Assembly (NCBI GenBank): GCA_039720395.1
Contig: CM077831.1
Span: forward strand, 10,094,333-10,158,332
Source of the DNA: Liquidambar formosana
Lineage: Eukaryota; Streptophyta; Magnoliopsida; Saxifragales; Altingiaceae
Direction of reading: 5' to 3'
DNA: 64,000 nucleotides
Shown here: positions 34,168 to 46,807 of the stretch, in pieces
Layout: each line of letters starts with the position of its first letter
How positions within the stretch are numbered: the stretch's first letter is position 1
The notes under the pieces: generated by a model
Databases searched by the model: none
Seen by the model: the letters and a program-made list of their open reading frames with translations, nothing else
Told to the model about the DNA's origin: nothing
Position numbers and translations under genes: made by a program

Positions 34168-34315
34168 CCACGCTGGCCAAACCAGCGTGGAGAGATCTTG
34201 CTTTCGGCTCTTGCAGTATCCTGCAACCCCCTGCAGCCGAAATCTAACTGCCTGATGGGACACGAGTCCACTCTGGCCAGGCCAGTGTTACCCACGCCTG
34301 CCATGCCAGCGTGGG
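34168..34315 (+). repeat. GC-rich hairpins in LTR C upstream of its TATA region
   Basis: CCACGCTGG and CCAGCGTGG (34168-34176 and 34182-34190) are perfect arms around CCAAA. A second hairpin, CCCACGC with GCGTGGG, follows near 34291-34315. LTR A has the counterparts at about 51360-51500 with a G-T type change in one arm. Confidence 0.6.
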
Positions 34316-34867
34316 TAAGGCAGCATGGCCTTTTTGCCACTTATGACCTTTTTACCCCTACAAATGGAGATCACTTGGTTGCCGTTGTTGCAAAGATGCC
34401 AAAACCATGATCAAACTGAAGAGCTCAAAAATATCTTTCCAACGCCTCTTGATTCATCTCAATCGGACACCAAGATCATAAGATATAAATATTTCAAGTT
34501 CCACTTTACAATCGGGCGTACCCCACTTTCCTCGAAATACGTGCAAAGTTCAAGATGCAATCATTGGACAAGATCACTGTCAAACTGAAGAGCATGTTAC
34601 AAGCTTTCCAACGCCTCTTGAATCACCCAAATTGGAGTTCAGCAACTCAATTTGTAGCTGTTCAAAGTTCACATCACATACAAGTGGAAATGAGGTGCAT
34701 GGAGCTTACCACACACCACGCCACGCCGGATCATCCAATCCTTTAAGTGGGCAGCACGGCTGCCTCTTTCTTTGCAAGCCCATGGGCTTTCCTATAGACC
34801 TCCCCACATGGGATCTTTCTCCCTTAAAAGCGGCAAAAGCAAAACTTGAGCCTTAAGGCTTCTCTAT

Positions 34868-34900
<33 letters not shown>

Positions 34901-35139
34901 AGGAGGGGGAACAAGCAAAAAAAAGGAGAGAACAGTAAGGGGGAGAGAGGACGGATTCAGGCGAAAAAAAAGAAGGAAAAAGAGAAAGGAAAGAAAGAAG
35001 AGAAGAGGAGATAGAAAAAGGGGAGAGAAGAAGGATCCATAAGAGAGAAAAGAAACAGAAAGCTAGAGGGGAGAGCTCTCCAACCAGTGAAGGGGGCGGA
35101 TCAAAAAAAAAGGGGCTGAAAAAGAAGGGAAAGGAAACT

Positions 35140-35900
35140 GCTGCTGTTTTGCTTCAGAAGAACTGCTGACTTTACATCTTCTGACAGCCAATTTCACGTG
35201 TTCTGACTGGTAACTTCCTGTGTTACAAACTTCTCATCTCTAATTCATTCAACCACCTCTACCACTGCCACCACCACAAAGCCACCATCAAACCCACTCA
35301 AAAATCATTCCCAAGGTGCTGTCCAAAAACACCCAACCACTCAAAACCTCCATTTTTGGGCTTGGGTAGCTAGGAAGAACAAACCCAGAAACTGCTGCAT
35401 TTTTGCTACGGAACGACTGTCACCTTCGTGACTGTTGACTGTCCACTTATTCTCGGGTGACTGGTAACTTCACTGTGTTACCACTGTTTTGTTTCCAATC
35501 ATTCCAAAGCTTTTTCAAGCTAATTCCACCACTCAAAAATCACTCCATAGCAGCTGTCCAAGATTTTCCAACCATCAAAAATCTTTTCTTTGGGTTTGGG
35601 TAGCATAGAAAGTGGTAGTTTCCACCATTTCCACCACCACTCCTCACTTCCATCACCACAAAACACCACCTCCATTCAAACCCTACCACATATTATCTCA
35701 CAAACATCTCTCTCAAAAATTTAGGGACTGATTTTGAGGGAAAATCAGGGGGTGAATCATCAATTTTGCTTTGGGTAGCAAAGAAAGAACACACAAATTC
35801 TGCTGCAGTTTTACTACAGAACGACTGTCAAGTTCATGTCTTCTAATTGACAACTTCACATCTGCTGACTGATAACGTCACTGTTATCAAACTTTTCTTC
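35140..35900 (+). repeat. Triplicated segment in LTR C
   Basis: Three diverged units start near 35140, 35391 and 35800. Each has an (A)CTGCTGC...TTTTGCT-CAGAA-GACTG-type core followed by 'CTGACTGGTAACTTC'-like sequence and a run of CCACCA words. LTR A has one such unit (about 50812-50875, complement), which partly explains the larger size of C. Confidence 0.6.
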
Positions 35901-36589
35901 CCTAATTCACTCCACCACCCTCCAAACACACTCTGAGCCTTCAAGGGAGCATCTCAAAGGGAGATTTTCAAACTTAGGAGAGGAGCACTCAAGCCCAACT
36001 TGTTCAAAGCTAAGGTGAAATCACCTACACCAGGTGAGCTTCCCTTTTAAAATTCATTCCTAAGCTTTCTTAGTTTAATTTCCTATTAAGCTTACCATTA
36101 TTTCTTGCAGCCTTAATATGTGATTGTCGCCCTCCCTACCTTAGCCCGAGTATGTACATGGGTCTCCTAACACGTGTCGTGAAGGGATCAACTCTTGTAT
36201 GGTGAGTTAAAGGCAGGGAGACCCTAAACCACCCAATGCTTGCAAACCATTCTAATAGGTTGCTAGCACTCATTTTCATTTCCTTTTTTTGCATATGAGC
36301 TTGCATATATGATGTGTGAAATGGAAATTTAAACATATCAAAAGGTTGAGATAATGTTTGAACAAAATCAAATTTGGCAAGGTTAGATTCATGCATGCAT
36401 GCATATTGTTTATACTAACCTTTTCTTATTTCCTTGTTGGTAATCATAATCAACTTGAAATTAATTAAATCCCTTTGCAAAGGAGTTCATGGACTTAATT
36501 CAATTCTCCTATGCTCGGAGGAATGCAATGACATCATCAATCCATTCAAAATGGTTACTAACTTCTAACTTGCTAACATACTAACCATG

Positions 36590-36835
36590 GTTACGGCCCC
36601 TACACACTCTTGATATGAGGCGCAATAGGCTTTTTTTCTTTTTTTTCTTTATGGCTACGGCCCCTACACGCTCTTGATATGAGACGCAACAGGCTTTTTC
36701 TTTTTCTTTATAGCTACGGCCCCTACACGCTCTTGATATGAGGTGCAGTAGGCTTTTTTCTTCTTTTACGGCTACAGCCCCTACACGCTTATGATATGAG
36801 GTGCAATAGGCTTCTTTTTTTCTTTTTTTTATTTC
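36590..36835 (+). repeat. About 62-bp tandem repeats in LTR C
   Basis: Four copies of a unit containing ACGGCCCCTACACGCTC, TGATATGAGGCGCAATAGGC and a T-rich spacer of variable length. LTR A lacks this array but has its own two-copy repeat at about 49930-50075. Confidence 0.8.
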
Positions 36836-39800
36836 AAGGTTGAATCCTCTAGGTTGTGGTCATTGCGACTCTTGCCCCTAAAAATTCTAACTATTTATTT
36901 ACCGCTTTATTTAGAGGCTATGGCTTTTTGCTACCCTTCAGGTTGGGGTCGTTGCGACCTTTTGCCCTAATACTTGAGCACTTTTCATTTTGTAGTCACT
37001 TGACCCTTTTTATTTTATGTACATATACTTGTGCTTTTCAAAGCAATAAACATCGCATTCATGAATTCCAAACCTTGCCAAGGTTGATTATGCTTATATA
37101 TCTTTTGACATTTTCGATGTGCTTATCTTAGAATTTCATGCTATGTTAATATTTCAATTCTATTCCCATGTGAATAAGGTTCGACTAATGTCTTGAGATA
37201 ATCTATCATGCCATGGATAGAGAGTTTACAGCATCAAATGCTTAAAAACTCATCCATAGTATAATAGCTTATTGCCGTCAAATGAACTTGATCAATCGAC
37301 CCGCCAGATTCCACTAAATCACCTCACCCCGAGTTCAGGAACTCTTGCGTGTCCCTATGTCACGTACTAAAATCTCAATCCTTAGGAGATTTAGTTGATT
37401 ACACTTTTATTCAATTAATTCAAATGTGCACTAAGTTTGGATGAAATTCCTCCCAAAACCATCTTTAAGTTCCAAGAGCTCTAAGTACTTTTTCAAAAAG
37501 TCTTCTAAAGTTGAAAGTGATTCTTTATATCCCAAATCCTTGTTGAAGAATTCATACCTACATAGGACCATTGTCCTCAAATCACCTTTTAGCAACATTA
37601 CTATCTTTATCAAATAAAGATTTTTGATTCATAAAGGACCATTTGCCAACAAGCAAACTATCGACACGCATATTGTTTTCAATTGATGAGTTCATTCCAA
37701 AAATGAATTAAACAAATTCTTTTCATTAAAGAGGCGCGTGCTCTCCTTCTTAAAACAAAAAAAGGGCTTTATCTTACTCAAATCAATTCTTCAAAACTAT
37801 CACTCCATGTAGGATTTCCCTTCTACTATGGATTGAGAAATCATAAAGTTTCATTTTCACTTTGTTTAAACAAAATTCCTTTACACTTCAAAAGTGTTCT
37901 TTCCTTAAACGAATACATGTTTTCTCCCTTCAAAAGGGACCCCTGTCTTCAAAAGGCAATCTTTTTCAAAAGAGAACATCCTCTTCATTTCAATAGCTTT
38001 CAAAAAGCATCCTTTTTCTTTACCCATTCGTCAACTTCAAAAGTCTCGAGCTTTCTCAGGATCCCAAAGAGGTTCGCACTTGATATTAATTCTTTAAAAA
38101 GGGACTCACATCATTTCCATTTCCATCCTTTCATAAAGGATTGATTTTTACCACTGCAAGATAGGGATACTTTAGAGTTAATCAATTTGACTTAAAATAT
38201 CCATGAGAAGGAAGGCGAATTTGTGGTCTTTTCAAAAAAGGTTCTCATTTACAAACACCTTAAGGCATACTTTTCAAACATCACCCCTTTCAAAAGACTT
38301 CATTCTAATGCCTCAGGGATCTCTTTCTAAATAACAAATTCACCACCCTTCAAAAGGATATTCTGTGTCAAATCATCCGTGTAGGAAATCAACAATATCA
38401 AATGGGATTTTTAATCAGAAACATCGTTGAAATCGGGAACCGTTGGATTCCAACGGGCGATGTGGGGTGCCTTACACCTTCCCCACTCGTAACCAAACCC
38501 CCTTACCCTCAATCTTTAGTCTCACAGACCACTAGGAGTCATTCAACTCTTCCAGTAGATCCTCAAATGGGCCTATTGATGATAAGCCCTCAAATGGACT
38601 TATTTTGGGATCTCAGATGACCCCACTTTCTAATCAACCATAGGATGCCCAGTCACGTCCTCAAACCCCTGATTGGTGGCGACTCCATAGCCTTAATAAT
38701 TCTAGATATGCTTGCATGCCTAAGATACTCAAGGCGCCCTTGAATTGAATCCATCTTACTCAACACCACCCACCAAAAACGGATGCCCCGGGGTCGTCCC
38801 AAACTTAGGAAGGGAAAACATCCCATCCCTCCTTTTTTTGGGGTAGCGACAGTCACATTTATTATTGATTTAATAAAAGGGCTTATTCTATTATGTTTAT
38901 ATGCATCATTTGTATTTACATAATATGTCCATGGAGTTAGAGTTGAGAATATGGAATTACAAAGAGTTGTAATTTTGAGACTGTAGATATATCTCTGTAC
39001 TAAACTCTTAAAGCATTCCTAGTTGAAGGTTCACTATAACGGATAATAATGAACCATAGGACTAGCACTTGTTATGTTGACTCTATAGGAAGATAGCTGG
39101 TCTCAAGCTATTTGTGTGGAGACACTACAACCAACAGGTGGGTGCCTATTAATAGAATGGGTACACTGAATGTGACCAAAGATATGAGATAAACTGAATG
39201 GAGTTTTAACTTGCTTGTCAATCAATTTCTCATTGTTATAGTGGTACAAGTAATCCTTAGACCTGAGACACAATAGTTGTCTTATGCATGTAGCTTTAGA
39301 AGTTTGATAACACTAAGTGCAGATCCTTATAGGGGTCTGCAAGGGTGTTCATTGGCCCTACTGCTATATGTATGAAGGCATGTAGGTGATCAACAAGGAA
39401 TCCATCACTCTCAAGAAAAAGAGAAAGAATGTCTAATATAGCATTTATAAAATAACTCATTAAATCCATGGCCATGGTAGGATGAATATGGAAAGGAGTT
39501 TCATGAGTTTATCAATGAATTGATGTCTATGAATGAGTATAAAGTAATTGAACTAGGGACTTGACAGACTTCCATATCCTATTGGTTCAATTGGAGACAT
39601 TGTGTGGATGGAATGATGTAATTGTAACCTATAAACTATAACAGAAGGGTTCTTTGTTAGATATTTATTCACCTCATTAAGGACAATACCATGAACCATA
39701 TGCTAGGTGTTATTCATGGTTAGTAGAAGCCCTAATTGATATAAGTGAGTTATAATCAATTAGGGAATTGGAAGGAGTTCCAATTAGACCCTAAATGGAA

Positions 39801-40430
39801 AGAGTTCCATTGTGCACACCTCGTGCTATTCCTACTAATTGATGATGTGAAACTAATGGGTTACACACTGATCATGCAAGAGGGGCTTTAAATTCTATAA
39901 AAGAAAGGGTTTTAGTGAATAAAGAATAGTTCTTTATAGGTCTATTTGTATTTGATACAAATAATAGGGGTTAATGTGTAATTAAATGTAATTACACATA
40001 ACCCTATTAAGGTTTCTTCCTGATGGCTAGCCCCCTTTAGTGGGCTGTATATATAAGTCATACTTATGTGTGACATGGCATAATGTTTGCACACTCCCAA
40101 CCCTAGCCATCCAAGCTGTTGGAGGCTCTCTTCTCTCTCTCCCTCTTCTCCACCTCTAGCAACAACAAGGAAGAAGAAGGAAAAGGCTTAAAGTTCTAGC
40201 TAGGTGTGGATACCATTGGAGGCAGCACACTTGGGCTGCTCATTCACCGTTGTCCAGAGTCAAAGCTTGGAGCAAAAAGGAGAAGACATTCAAATTGTAA
40301 GTGTTCTAACCCTCTTCGTAGTTAGGGTTTGATTTTGTATTATGCATAGTAAGATTCATGGGATTGGGAATCGCAGGAAAAATTTTTATATTCCGCACTT
40401 CAATTTTTCCCTCTTGTTTAATTCCCAACA

Positions 40431-40444
40431 GTGGTATCAGAGCC
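40431..40444 (+). other. Element B primer-binding site
   Basis: GTGGTATCAGAGCC directly follows the LTR end CCCAACA (40424-40430); initiator-Met tRNA type. Confidence 0.85.
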
Positions 40445-43428
40445 ATGATTATGCATAATACAAAATAAATATGGGCTGATAATTATGGTGTAGTTGAATG
40501 ATTCAAAAATTTGGAAACTTTTTCTGCATAATTGGTTTTCCTCCATGGCTGAACCTAGGGTTTGGAACCCTAGGTCAATTCTCTTCTACTCCTCTTCTAA
40601 TTGATGGTTAATTGTAGCCATGGATGCAATAGGTTGCATAGGGTTTGAGTTTGGAGAAGAAGAATAAGGAAACTAGGGTTTTATAAAACTGTTATGAACA
40701 GTTTTCATGGTAGCCATGAAAAACCGTCGTCTTGTTTTGCATACCAAAATCAGAGTTCTTCTCTAAAGTTTTCTAGGCATATATGGTTAGAAAGCTCTTT
40801 GAATCAGCTTTCCAACCCAACAAATGGTGTGTCAATCCGAGTTCTGTAGTGAAAGTTATGAATTTTTTACTACAGGCTGTCTGGAAAGACAGTTTTGCTC
40901 AGGAATGATGCAATAGCCACAACTGTGAGTTTTTTATGGAGATCAAAGGTATGGAAATGGTTGCCAGCACTTGGGTTATGTTCTAGACATGGTAAGGAAG
41001 GGTTCCCAAGCATTCGGATGCATCATAATTAGATTAAGATGCTAGAACAGAAGGAAAAAGGAGAAGAACACCATGGAGGCTGAATCTGGGTTTTAGAACC
41101 CTAGGGTTCTTGCAATTAATTTTAATCAAAGCTTCTGTTTTTTTGATGGAAATCCATTGTAGGATCATTATATATCATGTGTATATGATTTTATTTAAGT
41201 TTCAAAAAGGTTTTGATGGAAAAAGATTCAAAAAGTTTGAAATTTTTTCATGAACAGCATAGCAGATTTTTCTGCAGAAAAGTCATCAATGGAGTTTTGA
41301 TTAGAACTTGAGCTACGGAACTCCAAATTGCATGAAACCAATTGCATTAGTTTCCTAAGACATGTAGGATACTGGAAAAATTCGTTTGGTAGCCTGACTT
41401 AATCATCTTACTGGGTTTTTAAATCAATTTCTGACCATGGACTGTATGCTGTCAAATTCTGGACAGCCTACTGTTCTTTGAATTGTTTAGCACAATTAGG
41501 GATGATTTGATCATCCAAACCACTTCTATTAGCTTAGTAATTCATGTAGGGACATGAAACAAAAGCTGGTTTTGTTGGTGGAGTCAAATTGATTAAGTTT
41601 TAGAAGCAATTGTGTTCTTAAAGTTCTTCAACAATGGCTCCAGCAATGGGTTTTGGAAACCCTAATTGATTTTGATGATGGCAGCCACTTGGACCTCTTC
41701 TCACGTGTCCAGAGGCTTGGCCTACACCCCTAGGTCATCCTCCCATGGCTGGCCATGGCCTCCCACAGCCATTGGTGGCCATGGCAGCCTAGCCAAGCTT
41801 AGGCGGCCCCTTGAAGGTGGCCGCATAGGGTTTAATGATGAAACCCTAATTTTGAGTTAATGATGAAACCCTAATTCATTATGGCATTAATTAAAACCCT
41901 AATTGAACTATTAATTACCTTAATTAAAGAGTTAATGATTGGTCATTAAATGACCAATCATGGTTATTAATTGTTAGGGCATAATTAATACCATTAATGA
42001 TGTCTAGGGTTAGGGTTTTGGAAACCCTAATTAGTGTAATTAATTAAGTGTAATTAATACCCTAATTGGCATTAATTAAACCCTAATCCTAATCATTCAA
42101 ACCTAATTAACCTAGGGTTTGAATGATTGGTCATTAAATGACCAATCATAAGGCATTTAATGATTAGGGCTTGCATTTAGGGTTTAGGGTTTTTGCATTT
42201 AGGGTTTAGGGTTTTAGGAAACCCTAATACACTAATTCATCATTTAAATGATTTTATTTAATTCCTATATTAATTATTTAATTAATATTGATTAATTTTA
42301 TAATGTTTTAAATGGTTTAAAACACAAGTACGGATTAAATTATAATCTGGAAATTCTTAATTAAATAAAATTGTTTTGTTTAATTAAGGAAACCCTAATA
42401 TTGGATATTAGAGTTATTTTAGGAAACTTTATATGTTTCAATTAATTTGATTAATTGAAACTAAATGTCTTAAATGTTAAGACTTAATTTAATTCTAGAA
42501 ATTTTGCAAAACCTAATGAGATTAGGATACATTAATGAGATTAATGTAAATCATTCAAGAGAATTACCATAATGCCCATATGTTTTAATGCTTACAGTTT
42601 TTCATTACTTTATGCAATGTGATTGTATGTTTGTGATTGGATGATGATTATGGACTATACCCTTTAAACCAATTGTGATTGGCCGTCTTATGAATGGGAT
42701 GTAATAATTTTCAAGAGTTATAATTTATTTTGGGTGATGTAATTTATTATTTGGGGCTTGCATGCCACCTTCTCTCTCTCTCTCTCTCTCTATCATTCTC
42801 TGATGTACCCCACTTTCTCCTTATGTATCCCTTTCTTTAAATTATATAAATGTTATGTAATCAAGAGCATACTAAGGAGCATGGTGGACCCAAAGGAGCA
42901 TGGTGGAGCCCAACAAGCCAATGGTGGAGACTATCAAGCCAATGGAGGAGATAGAAGGACTTGAAAGTTTAGGGAAGAATTTCAAGAGAGCATGCTTGTT
43001 TCGAATGGTTTATTTTACGATCACCTACACCCACCTTAAGACCTTGGATTTAATCTATTGGCTTGGATTGAATCTTCTTAAAGTCCATAATCATCATAGT
43101 GGGAGCTTTAATTTATGAGATAATTGTATTAGCTCCAATACCATAGTTTGGTATATGTTACCTATTCACTTAGGGACTAATATCAAAATATGGTACTTTA
43201 TATATGTTGATATATAATAGCATGCGATGTTTGATTTATAATAGCATGAGATGTATGATTATAAATAGCATAATTTATATGTTTAAATTTTGATACATGG
43301 GATGCATGTTAATTTGATGAGACCCTTTAAAAACCCCTCTTCTTTTAATATTAAGTTGTAAATGGAGAATACATTAGGGGAATGGATTCTTCATTGCTTT
43401 CTATCATTATAAGATCATCTAACGTCCC
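40445..43428 (+). other. Element B leader, non-coding
   Basis: About 3 kb collinear with the F leader (in reverse) and partly with D. It has several CCCTAAA/TTTAGGG-like words at about 41840-42240, a CT microsatellite at 42772-42792, and repeated GGAGCATGGTGGA words near 42876-42910. No protein gene is supported. Confidence 0.6.
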
Positions 43429-43745
43429 TTAATATGGGTACCTGGCTACAGACGTGTAGGAGCTACCCATGTTAAAGACATTACTTGAAACTACCATATA
43501 TGAGATATCATGGGGTGCCTAAACTGGTATATACCAAGAAACTAACATGTGACGTATATATTTAGTGAAACATACCTGTGTGAATAATGGGCTTAACTTA
43601 ACTAGGGAAGTATTCCAAGAAACTAACATGTGAGGAGTATGTTCCCTAGAGGCAAAACGATTGGAACTTGCTTATGAAGCCATAGACAAAGAGTTTTCTT
43701 CTTATTGTGGGTTAGAAGCCAAGAAACTAACATGTGAGGCTTCTA
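43429..43745 (+). promoter_or_regulatory. Cluster of four stem-loops in the element B leader
   Basis: The four hairpins each have a 17-nt loop. Hairpin 0: stems 43429-43443 and 43461-43475. Hairpin 1: loop 43536-43552, stems GGTATATACC with CGTATATATT. Hairpin 2: loop 43617-43633, inner stem TATTCC with GGAGTA, outer stem CTAGGGA with TCCCTAG. Hairpin 3: loop 43721-43737, stem TAGAAGCC with GGCTTCTA, 8 bp perfect. Loops 1-3 are identical to each other and to those of F. Degenerate gag follows about 160 nt later. Confidence 0.7.
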
Positions 43746-43904
43746 GGTCACAGTGGGACCCCAATCCCATTAAGGAATGAGATTCCTGAATTCCATTAGA
43801 GGGTGTATGGAATTTGATAAAATAGTGGGATGTACCATATGATTAAAGACTCGATCATTATGGATTAAAAATGAAATCTAATTCTTTGTTTATGTAGATT
43901 ACCT

Positions 43905-44505
43905 AATTACTCACCTCAAAACCCTTATTTCCTAATATATAAGATATTGATAGTTTGACTAAACCCGATTTCTTTGATTGACTTAGGAAATTGAGAATTG
44001 TTCTCAATTTCAAAAGATTGTTTATATGCTATTAGGCCTTTTCTTGAATGCCCTCCATAAAACATCCTAAGAAGAAAAAGACACTATGCACAATTGGCAT
44101 CTTGTTGCCATGCTATATGATAGTATTGATGACTAATGAGCTTCAGAAGCAAAATTAGTCAATGCAAGTGCCTTTGATGTCCTACATCACATACAAAGGT
44201 TGTATAGTGAGTAAAATAATACTATAAAGTATAGTACTTACAAAGGACTTCTTCTGGATTAGGATGTAATAAAAGTTGTTCATTAATAATCACTCTTTTG
44301 AAAAATGATTAATCACATAGAATAGCTTGAGAAGCTAGATGTGATTTAAAAATGGAAGCATAAAGGGAAGCAAGTCTTGAAAAGTCAAAGACAAAGAAAT
44401 ATAATTATATTGTGGTAAACATAAGGTATTGTAAAAGGAACTTAATAAAGTATTAGTCTTCCTAGAAGAACCAAACTTTTGAAGTTTTGGTTCATGCTCT
44501 AAACT
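43905..44505 (+). pseudogene. Element B gag remnant
   Basis: Similarity to the F gag is readable, for example TTTGATTGACTTAGGAAATT encoding the FDWLRKL region, in which Trp is now a stop. The end aligns with the F gag C-terminus near 44500. It is about 270 nt shorter than in F, with many stops. Confidence 0.7.
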
Positions 44506-46807
44506 AAATTGTTGGTTAGTTCTGCTTCTTGGTTTTTGGATTCTAGTGTAATCTAAATGAAAGCAGAAAGTTAAGTAGATAATAAGTTACCTTTTTTTTT
44601 AAAAAAAATTAATAGAGCAAGAGTTACTAGATTAATTTTGGAACTTATTTCTTAACTAGGTCATTTAAGACATTCTAGAAATTTGATTTCTGAATTTAAA
44701 TGACTAATTAGAGCAAATGCAACGTATTCCAAGAATACAAGAGATGTAGAAACTCTCATTTAAATGTAACGATTATGACTTGGTTATGAGATGACCAAAT
44801 CCATCTTTTACTTGGTGAAGTGAAAGAGTTACATTTATAATTTGACTAATACATTGTGATATATATAGTCATATAGAGCATGTATTCAATTACAGTAGAC
44901 TTCTCTTAGAATACCATAGCTCAATGGTGAATCTAAGAGAACGAATTAAACCCTGTTAAGATGTGGTTTGATCCATGATGAGTTTTACTAATGTATCCAT
45001 CTAGGATATACCTTAAAATTGCTACATATTGATAATTTAGGGTTCACTCCAGTTTTGTCCCAATTATATCAGATATGATATGGGAAGAAACCCAACTTAA
45101 AGAAGGTAAGGCTTGGGCTTATGCGACGTATGTCTGGAAACATAATGTAGACAATCTGGAAATAAGGTAAAGTAAGTGTTGAATTGTGGTATATCCCAAA
45201 AGTGGTTGGGATAGCATTTCTATTACCCTAATGAACAAAAGTTGTCCATTAGGATGTTTACTGGATTTTCTTGAGAAAGAGTTCATTCAAGAAAGATGCA
45301 AAAGTAGATAGAATTTATAAAATTATCTATAAAGCCACAAACGAACAAAGATCCAACCCTTGTCTCTGTTAAGACAAAACCCTTAACTACACTACAATCT
45401 TTTCATAGATCAAATTGGATATTTCTTAACATAAGAGAGATATTGTATCTCTATTAGAATGTGAAAGAATTGTTCTTTGGTGATAAAGATCACCAAGATA
45501 ATCCTATTGATTATGATTAGGCGATGTTTGACATCAACTCGAGAAATGACTAAGAGTCATTTAAATCCGATATGGTAAGGTAGAGACCTAGAAAGCTAGG
45601 CTATTTGAGAATGTTTCAACATAGGCAAAAAGGTTGTCTATAAAGAAACTCATTTGATAATAGTTATGCTGAAATCCATTTGGATCTTGTTATCTATAAA
45701 CACACATTTTTGAAATATAAGATATGTCAAAAAAGATATAAAGATGTTATATCCAATGGTGAAAAACCATAAAAGTGTGTAATTTATAGAAGTCTATTAA
45801 TAGACTATAAGATTCTCGTAAATGGAACATCTATAAAGTTAAAATAATCAAATTGTTTGATTTTCCTTATTGTACAGATGGACCATAAGTGTATAAAAGG
45901 TTAGTGGGAGTGTGATCGTTTTTCTTTATCCTAAGTATAGATGACATCCTAATCATTATGAATGATATATGAATGTTATCTAATATGAAGTTTTAGTTTT
46001 TGAGAAAAACTTCTTCATGAAAGATTTGGTAGAAGCATCCAATAAGATCTATAAAGATAGACCATGTAGATTGCTACGTATCTCCAAATCATTAAACATA
46101 GTTGAAATGTTGAAGGAGTTTAACATGGAGAATTCTAAGGGAGGTCTGATTTACTTTAGATAAGAATTCATTATTCAAGGGCATATGCCCTAAGATAACA
46201 CAACTAAGGTTCTTAAAGTGTTAAGAAGCCTTATTCTACACTATGTATTGAACCTAATATCTATTATGTTGTAATTGTTACAAATAGTTATAGTCAATCC
46301 AAATTTGGAATATTGGATTGTATATGGAAATTGTAAACTCATAGAAGATGGGTATATAGATTTGGATATAATCCATATGGGGTATATTTTATATTCACTT
46401 TAGTTAGTGAAATACTTAATGGAAAAACTATATAAAAGATACAGTAGATTCCATTATTGAGGGTGAATTAACTATCGCATTGTCTAGGAGACTGTTTGGA
46501 TCTATAAGTTCATTTAGAACTTGGAGTTGTTCCTTCCATTGAGTTGCCCATACCTTGTTTTGTGACAACAATGGGTCTATAGCTCAAGCATAGGAACCAC
46601 GGTCTCATCAAAAGTCTAAACACATAGAGCAGCAATTCCAAGTGATTAGAGGAATAATTGGAAGGGTTAATAGATACATTAGAGAAGATATTATCTACAT
46701 AAGTTTTTGTAGACCTACTAACTAAAGCTTTAAAACATAATTGGTTATGTCTAAGACCAACATCTTGAGAAGATAGGTATGTGATAGATGGTCGATTAGC
46801 TTTAGTG
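44506..46807 (+). pseudogene. Element B pol remnants
   Basis: Integrase C-terminal similarity (the PYEIW-G-KPN type, near 45060-45100) and reverse-transcriptase similarity (near 45500-46170) are readable with many stops. The latter includes the segment equivalent to the D fragment at 59207. The region is too short for a complete pol, so a deletion is shared with F, H and D. Confidence 0.65.

Larger units (their letters stand above)
32848..38851 (+). mobile_element. Gypsy-type solo LTR C, inserted in the B 5' LTR
   Basis: It starts TATAGACACCC (TG changed to TA) and ends GGTAGCGACA. Flanks ATCAC (32843-32847) and GTCAC (38852-38856) form the target duplication. It is 6004 bp, with no coding sequence, no primer-binding site and no second LTR, so it is best read as a solo LTR. 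It is the same family as A in opposite orientation. A TA run at about 34865-34900 sits where a TATA box is expected. It contains three sets of internal repeats, listed separately. The Tat/Ogre assignment is from memory of terminal motifs. Confidence 0.65.

Noticed and set aside
36136..36396. ORFs shared loosely between LTRs A and C near 36136-36396 and 50265-50600
   Set aside because: They are on opposite strands relative to the LTR and differ in frame; they reflect LTR homology, not a gene.
32848..38851. Protein-coding genes inside LTR C
   Set aside because: The open frames of 60-100 codons are not conserved in the homologous LTR A and overlap repeats.
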